A DNA stretch of 64,000 bases from Williamsia serinedens (GTDB taxonomy: Bacteria > Actinomycetota > Actinomycetes > Mycobacteriales > Mycobacteriaceae). A program made the translations under genes and the position numbers. The notes under the pieces were generated by a model. The model was not told where the DNA came from and made no database searches. It saw nothing but the letters and a program-made list of their open reading frames with translations. How positions within the stretch are numbered: the stretch's first letter is position 1; every line of letters starts with the position of its first letter. The stretch lies in contig NZ_JAMTCG010000003.1 in assembly GCF_024171725.1 (NCBI RefSeq), positions 62,001 to 126,000 of the forward strand, written 5' to 3'. This document shows, piece after piece, positions 61,608 to 64,000 of this stretch.

Positions 61608-62599
61608 CAGATTCCCGAACTCGCCGACGATCGCGCCGGCAGGGCCTCGGACACCTCCCACAGCCGTGCGGCGTTCACCGGGTCGAGCGCGAACGGGGCC
61701 ACCCCGTGACGGCCGTCCGCCTCTGCCCGCGCGCGGAGAACCGGCGCCGGCGCGCAGTCCTCGAGGTAGACGCCACCCACGCCCTCGAGGTCGGGGTGCA
61801 CCGCCGCGAGCACCGTCGTCGCCGCGCCCTGCTCGACCGACTTGAGGTCGTCGGATGCGCCGGCCGAGCGTCGGGCCGCCGCCAGCGCCTCCGGATCGAC
61901 GTGCCGCTGCAGACCGGTGGCGATCCCTCCGGGCATCACGGCGTTCACCCGGATCCCCTCACCCGCCCATCGCCGGTCGGCCTCCACGGCGAACAGCGTG
62001 GTCGCGCTCTTCGACTGGCCGTAGGCGAGGAACGGGTCGTACTCGACGAAGGAGAAGTCCAGATCGTCGAACAACACCGGGCACCGTTGATGCGCCGACG
62101 ACGTCACGACGACCACCCGCGCGCCGTGCGCATCGACGAGCGCGTCGTGCAGTCCGGTCACGAGCCGGAAGTGGCCGAGGTGGTTGACGGCGAACTGCAT
62201 CTCGACGCCGTCCGGGGTCAGGGTGCGCTCGGGCAGCGCCATCACACCGGCGTTGGCGATCAGCACGTGCAGCGGCCCGGACCACGCCTGCACGAACGCG
62301 TCGACGCTCCCGAGATCGGCCAGGTCGAGGTGACGCACCTCGACCTCGGCACCGGGGTGCGCCGACCGGATGTCCTCGCCGACCGCCGCGCCCGCCGCGA
62401 CGTCCCGCACCGCCATGACGACGTGCGCGCCGCGGGCTGCGAGGACGCGGGCGGTCGCGACGCCGATCCCCGACGACGCGCCGGTGACGACGACGATGCG
62501 ACCGGTCAGGTCGAGACCGTCGACGACCTCGTCGGCCGTGGTGGTGGCGTCGAATCGGGTCGGCACCGTGAGAGCGGCGGACTGCGGGGGGAAGGTCAT
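61607..62599 (-). CDS. Short-chain dehydrogenase/reductase
   Basis: A 330-residue classical SDR. VVVTGASSGIGVATARVL binds NAD(P), LIANAGVMALPE supplies the NAG motif, and SSAHQRCPVLFDDL with YGQSKSATTLF the Ser-Tyr-Lys triad. It is longer than the usual 250 residues, similar to retinol/WW-domain-type SDR enzymes of actinobacteria. GAGGAGA is five bases before the ATG. Divergent from a TetR gene, with two near-identical operator copies between, so it is almost certainly controlled by that repressor. It ends within the choD operator. Confidence 0.9.
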   Translation of the reverse strand: MTFPPQSAALTVPTRFDATTTADEVVDGLDLTGRIVVVTGASSGIGVATARVLAARGAHVVMAVRDVAAGAAVGEDIRSAHPGAEVEVRHLDLADLGSVDAFVQAWSGPLHVLIANAGVMALPERTLTPDGVEMQFAVNHLGHFRLVTGLHDALVDAHGARVVVVTSSAHQRCPVLFDDLDFSFVEYDPFLAYGQSKSATTLFAVEADRRWAGEGIRVNAVMPGGIATGLQRHVDPEALAAARRSAGASDDLKSVEQGAATTVLAAVHPDLEGVGGVYLEDCAPAPVLRARAEADGRHGVAPFALDPVNAARLWEVSEALPARSSASSGI

Positions 62600-62618
62600 G
62601 GCGTCTCCTCGATCAGAA

Positions 62619-62638
62619 AACGTAGGGTTACTACGCTT
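62619..62638. promoter_or_regulatory. TetR operator copy 1 (SDR side)
   Basis: AACGTAGGGTTACTACGCTT, 20 bases before the SDR ATG, contains CGTAG-N5-CTACG. It shares 17 of 20 bases with copy 2, 40 bp away. On the minus strand it includes TACGTT, a possible SDR -10. Confidence 0.65.
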
Positions 62639-62658
62639 CCTGGCGACTGTATCACCGA

Positions 62659-62678
62659 AACGAAGGGTGACTACGGTT
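62659..62678. promoter_or_regulatory. TetR operator copy 2 (TetR side)
   Basis: AACGAAGGGTGACTACGGTT, six bases before the TetR ATG. Its right half overlaps TACGGT (62672-62677), six bases before the ATG, so autorepression is expected. Confidence 0.65.
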
Positions 62679-62683
62679 GTGGG

Positions 62684-63232
62684 ATGTCCCCCGCTCGATC
62701 CGACGCCCGCGCCAACCGCGAGTCCCTCGTGACGGCTGCCGCGGACCTGTTCGCCGAGGCCGGTGCGGCCGTTCCGCTCGACGCGATCGCCCGCCGGGCC
62801 GGCGTGAGCATCGCGACGCTCTACCGCCACTTCCCGAGCCGCGAGGCGCTGGTGGTCGAGGTCTACCGCTCCGAGATCGAGCGGCTCGGCGAGACCGACG
62901 AGGTGCTCGCGCACAGCGCCACCGCAGCCGAGGCGATGGGCGTGTGGACACGGCGTTTCCTCGCCTACGCCGACACGAAACAGGTTCTCGGAGAGGTCAT
63001 CCACGCACTTCCCGACGACGAGCGTCCCTCGGCACGGGCGACGGTGACCGGCGCGATCGACCGACTGCTCGACGCCGGCCGACGCGACGGGTCGCTGCGG
63101 GCCGGCGTCGACGCCGACGACGTGCTGCTGCTGTTCAGTGGCGTGTGGACGCTGCCCGACGACGATCGCCGTCGTGCGCGGGTGGACCGCCTCGCGGCGT
63201 TCGTCCTCGACGGGCTGCGCGTCGACGGCTGA
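62684..63232 (+). CDS. TetR family transcriptional regulator
   Basis: A 182-residue repressor. The N-terminal HTH reads ESLVTAAADLFAEAGAAVPLDAIARRAGVSIATLYRHFPSREAL, the classical TetR/AcrR domain. The C-terminal helical half would bind the inducer. Divergent from the SDR gene with two 20-bp operator copies between. The ATG is six bases after TACGGT, indicating a leaderless mRNA. The substrate of the SDR is presumably the inducer. Confidence 0.92.
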   Translation: MSPARSDARANRESLVTAAADLFAEAGAAVPLDAIARRAGVSIATLYRHFPSREALVVEVYRSEIERLGETDEVLAHSATAAEAMGVWTRRFLAYADTKQVLGEVIHALPDDERPSARATVTGAIDRLLDAGRRDGSLRAGVDADDVLLLFSGVWTLPDDDRRRARVDRLAAFVLDGLRVDG

Positions 63233-63247
63233 TCGCCGCCGAAGCTC

Positions 63248-64000
63248 TCACGACCGCGCGGTCAGACCCACCTTCTGGAACTCCTTGAGGTCGGAGTAAC
63301 CGGCCTTGGCCATCGATCGGCGCAGGCCGCCGACGACGTTGCGGTCACCGAACGGCACCGACGACGGCCCGTGCAGCACGCACTCGAGGCTGGGGTTCTC
63401 GCCCTCGACCGCGACCTGCATCAGCGCGCCACGCGGCAGCGACGGGTGCGCAGCCGCGGCGGTCCAGAACCAGCCCCGACCGGGCGCCTCGGCGGCCGCG
63501 GCGAGCGGGGTGCCGAGCATGGCGGCGTCGGCGCCGCAGGCGATGGCCTTCGCGAGGTCACCGGAGGTGTGGATGTCGCCGTCGGCGATCACGTGCACGT
63601 AGCGGCCACCGGTCTCGTCGAGGTACTCCCGACGCGCTGCGGCGGCGTCGGCGATGGCGGTGGCCATCGGCACACCGATACCCAGCACCTCACCGGTCGT
63701 GGTCGAACCCTCGGTGGAGCCGTACCCGACGATGACGCCGGCCGCGCCGGTCCGCATGAGGTGCAGCGCGGTGCGGTGGTCGTGCACGCCGCCCGCCACG
63801 ACGGGGATGTCGAGCTCGGCGATGAACGTCTTGAGGTTCAACGGCTCTCGATCGCTCTTGCTGACGTGCTCGGCCGAGATGATCGTCCCGTGCACGACGA
63901 GCAGGTCGATGCCCGCCGACAGCAAGGTCGGCGTCAGCTCCTGCGCGTGCTGCGGGCTGACCCGCACCGCCGTGGTGACACCGGCGTCGCGGATACGCGC
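63248..64000 (-). CDS. guaB3: GuaB3 family IMP dehydrogenase-like protein (partial, N-terminus outside window)
   Basis: The C-terminal 250 residues of a GuaB3-family protein; the gene continues past the right edge. ADGDIHTSGDLAKAIACGADAAMLGTPLA is the IMPDH/GMPR phosphate-binding part, and NVVGGLRRSMAKAGYSDLKEFQKV the conserved end. At the place of the catalytic Cys loop of IMP dehydrogenase (GSxCTT) this protein has GYGSTEGSTTTGE, without cysteine, as I also recall for M. tuberculosis GuaB3. Its activity is therefore uncertain. In M. tuberculosis guaB2-guaB3-choD are contiguous; here the SDR and TetR genes lie between guaB3 and choD. Confidence 0.9.
   Translation of the reverse strand, partial: ARIRDAGVTTAVRVSPQHAQELTPTLLSAGIDLLVVHGTIISAEHVSKSDREPLNLKTFIAELDIPVVAGGVHDHRTALHLMRTGAAGVIVGYGSTEGSTTTGEVLGIGVPMATAIADAAAARREYLDETGGRYVHVIADGDIHTSGDLAKAIACGADAAMLGTPLAAAAEAPGRGWFWTAAAAHPSLPRGALMQVAVEGENPSLECVLHGPSSVPFGDRNVVGGLRRSMAKAGYSDLKEFQKVGLTARS

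Overview
The window is about 70% G+C and carries features of mycolic-acid actinobacteria (order Mycobacteriales): GTG starts and 4-bp ATGA/GTGA stop-start overlaps, a SAM-IV riboswitch, PspC and DUF3017 proteins, an EspC-like type VII secretion substrate, an ImuA'/ImuB/DnaE2 mutasome with LexA boxes, ChoD and GuaB3. From memory the core gene order (upp, add-deoA-cdd, sdhCDAB, aminotransferase, dacB, YihY, trpS, icd, metY-metX, DUF3017-folD, trmL, PPOX, dnaE2, imuB-imuA', guaA, choD, guaB3) is colinear with M. tuberculosis Rv3309c-Rv3410c but compressed. A Gordonia or Williamsia-like chromosome fits best; species is not decidable from this. No insertion sequence, prophage, CRISPR, tRNA or rRNA was recognised.

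Layout. 1-6.6 kb: nucleotide salvage (NUDIX, upp, add, deoA, cdd) around an EspC-like/NlpC-P60 pair and an acidic conserved protein. 6.8-10.3 kb: sdhCDAB, preceded by an iron-box-like site and an 18-bp palindrome. 10.3-19.1 kb: accessory metabolism (GH27 alpha-galactosidase lipoprotein, SOS-boxed DUF222/HNH protein, glpK, YihY, CitE-like lyase, thioesterase, zinc alcohol dehydrogenase, DedA). 19.2-26.6 kb: an amine/GABA-type catabolic region (APC permease, universal stress protein, FAD amine oxidase, aldehyde dehydrogenase, Lrp regulator, class-III aminotransferase) whose two promoter regions share a paired 12-bp motif with the same 19-bp spacer. 26.6-32.1 kb: alpha/beta hydrolase, DacB, a His/Met-rich membrane protein with a PepSY partner, and a second YihY. 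32.1-36.6 kb: trpS, xth, an MFS exporter, icd. 36.8-39.5 kb: SAM-IV riboswitch driving metY-metX. 39.6-43.8 kb: a membrane-anchored Hsp70-like protein, DUF3017-folD, a rhomboid-like protein, trmL.

43.8-53 kb holds the mutagenic repair machinery: dnaE2 and imuA'-imuB, each behind its own LexA box, separated by a PPOX enzyme, a VOC protein, a D-threonine-aldolase/D-serine-dehydratase-family enzyme and a serpin lipoprotein. 53.1-57.8 kb is signalling: a Ser/Thr kinase, a LuxR-type regulator with a PspC-sensor kinase, and a divergent PspC/LiaF-like membrane protein. Between these and guaA lies an 11-unit convergent array of ~21-bp repeats. 58.1-64 kb: guaA, choD, an SDR and its divergent TetR regulator with two operator copies, and a partial guaB3.

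Many genes seem to be transcribed without a leader: a TAnnnT hexamer ends 6-8 bases before the start codon (upp, the 2449 gene, the APC permease, the aldehyde dehydrogenase, dacB, xth, dnaE2, the 48117 and 53106 genes, guaA). I used this pattern, with ribosome binding sites, to choose starts.
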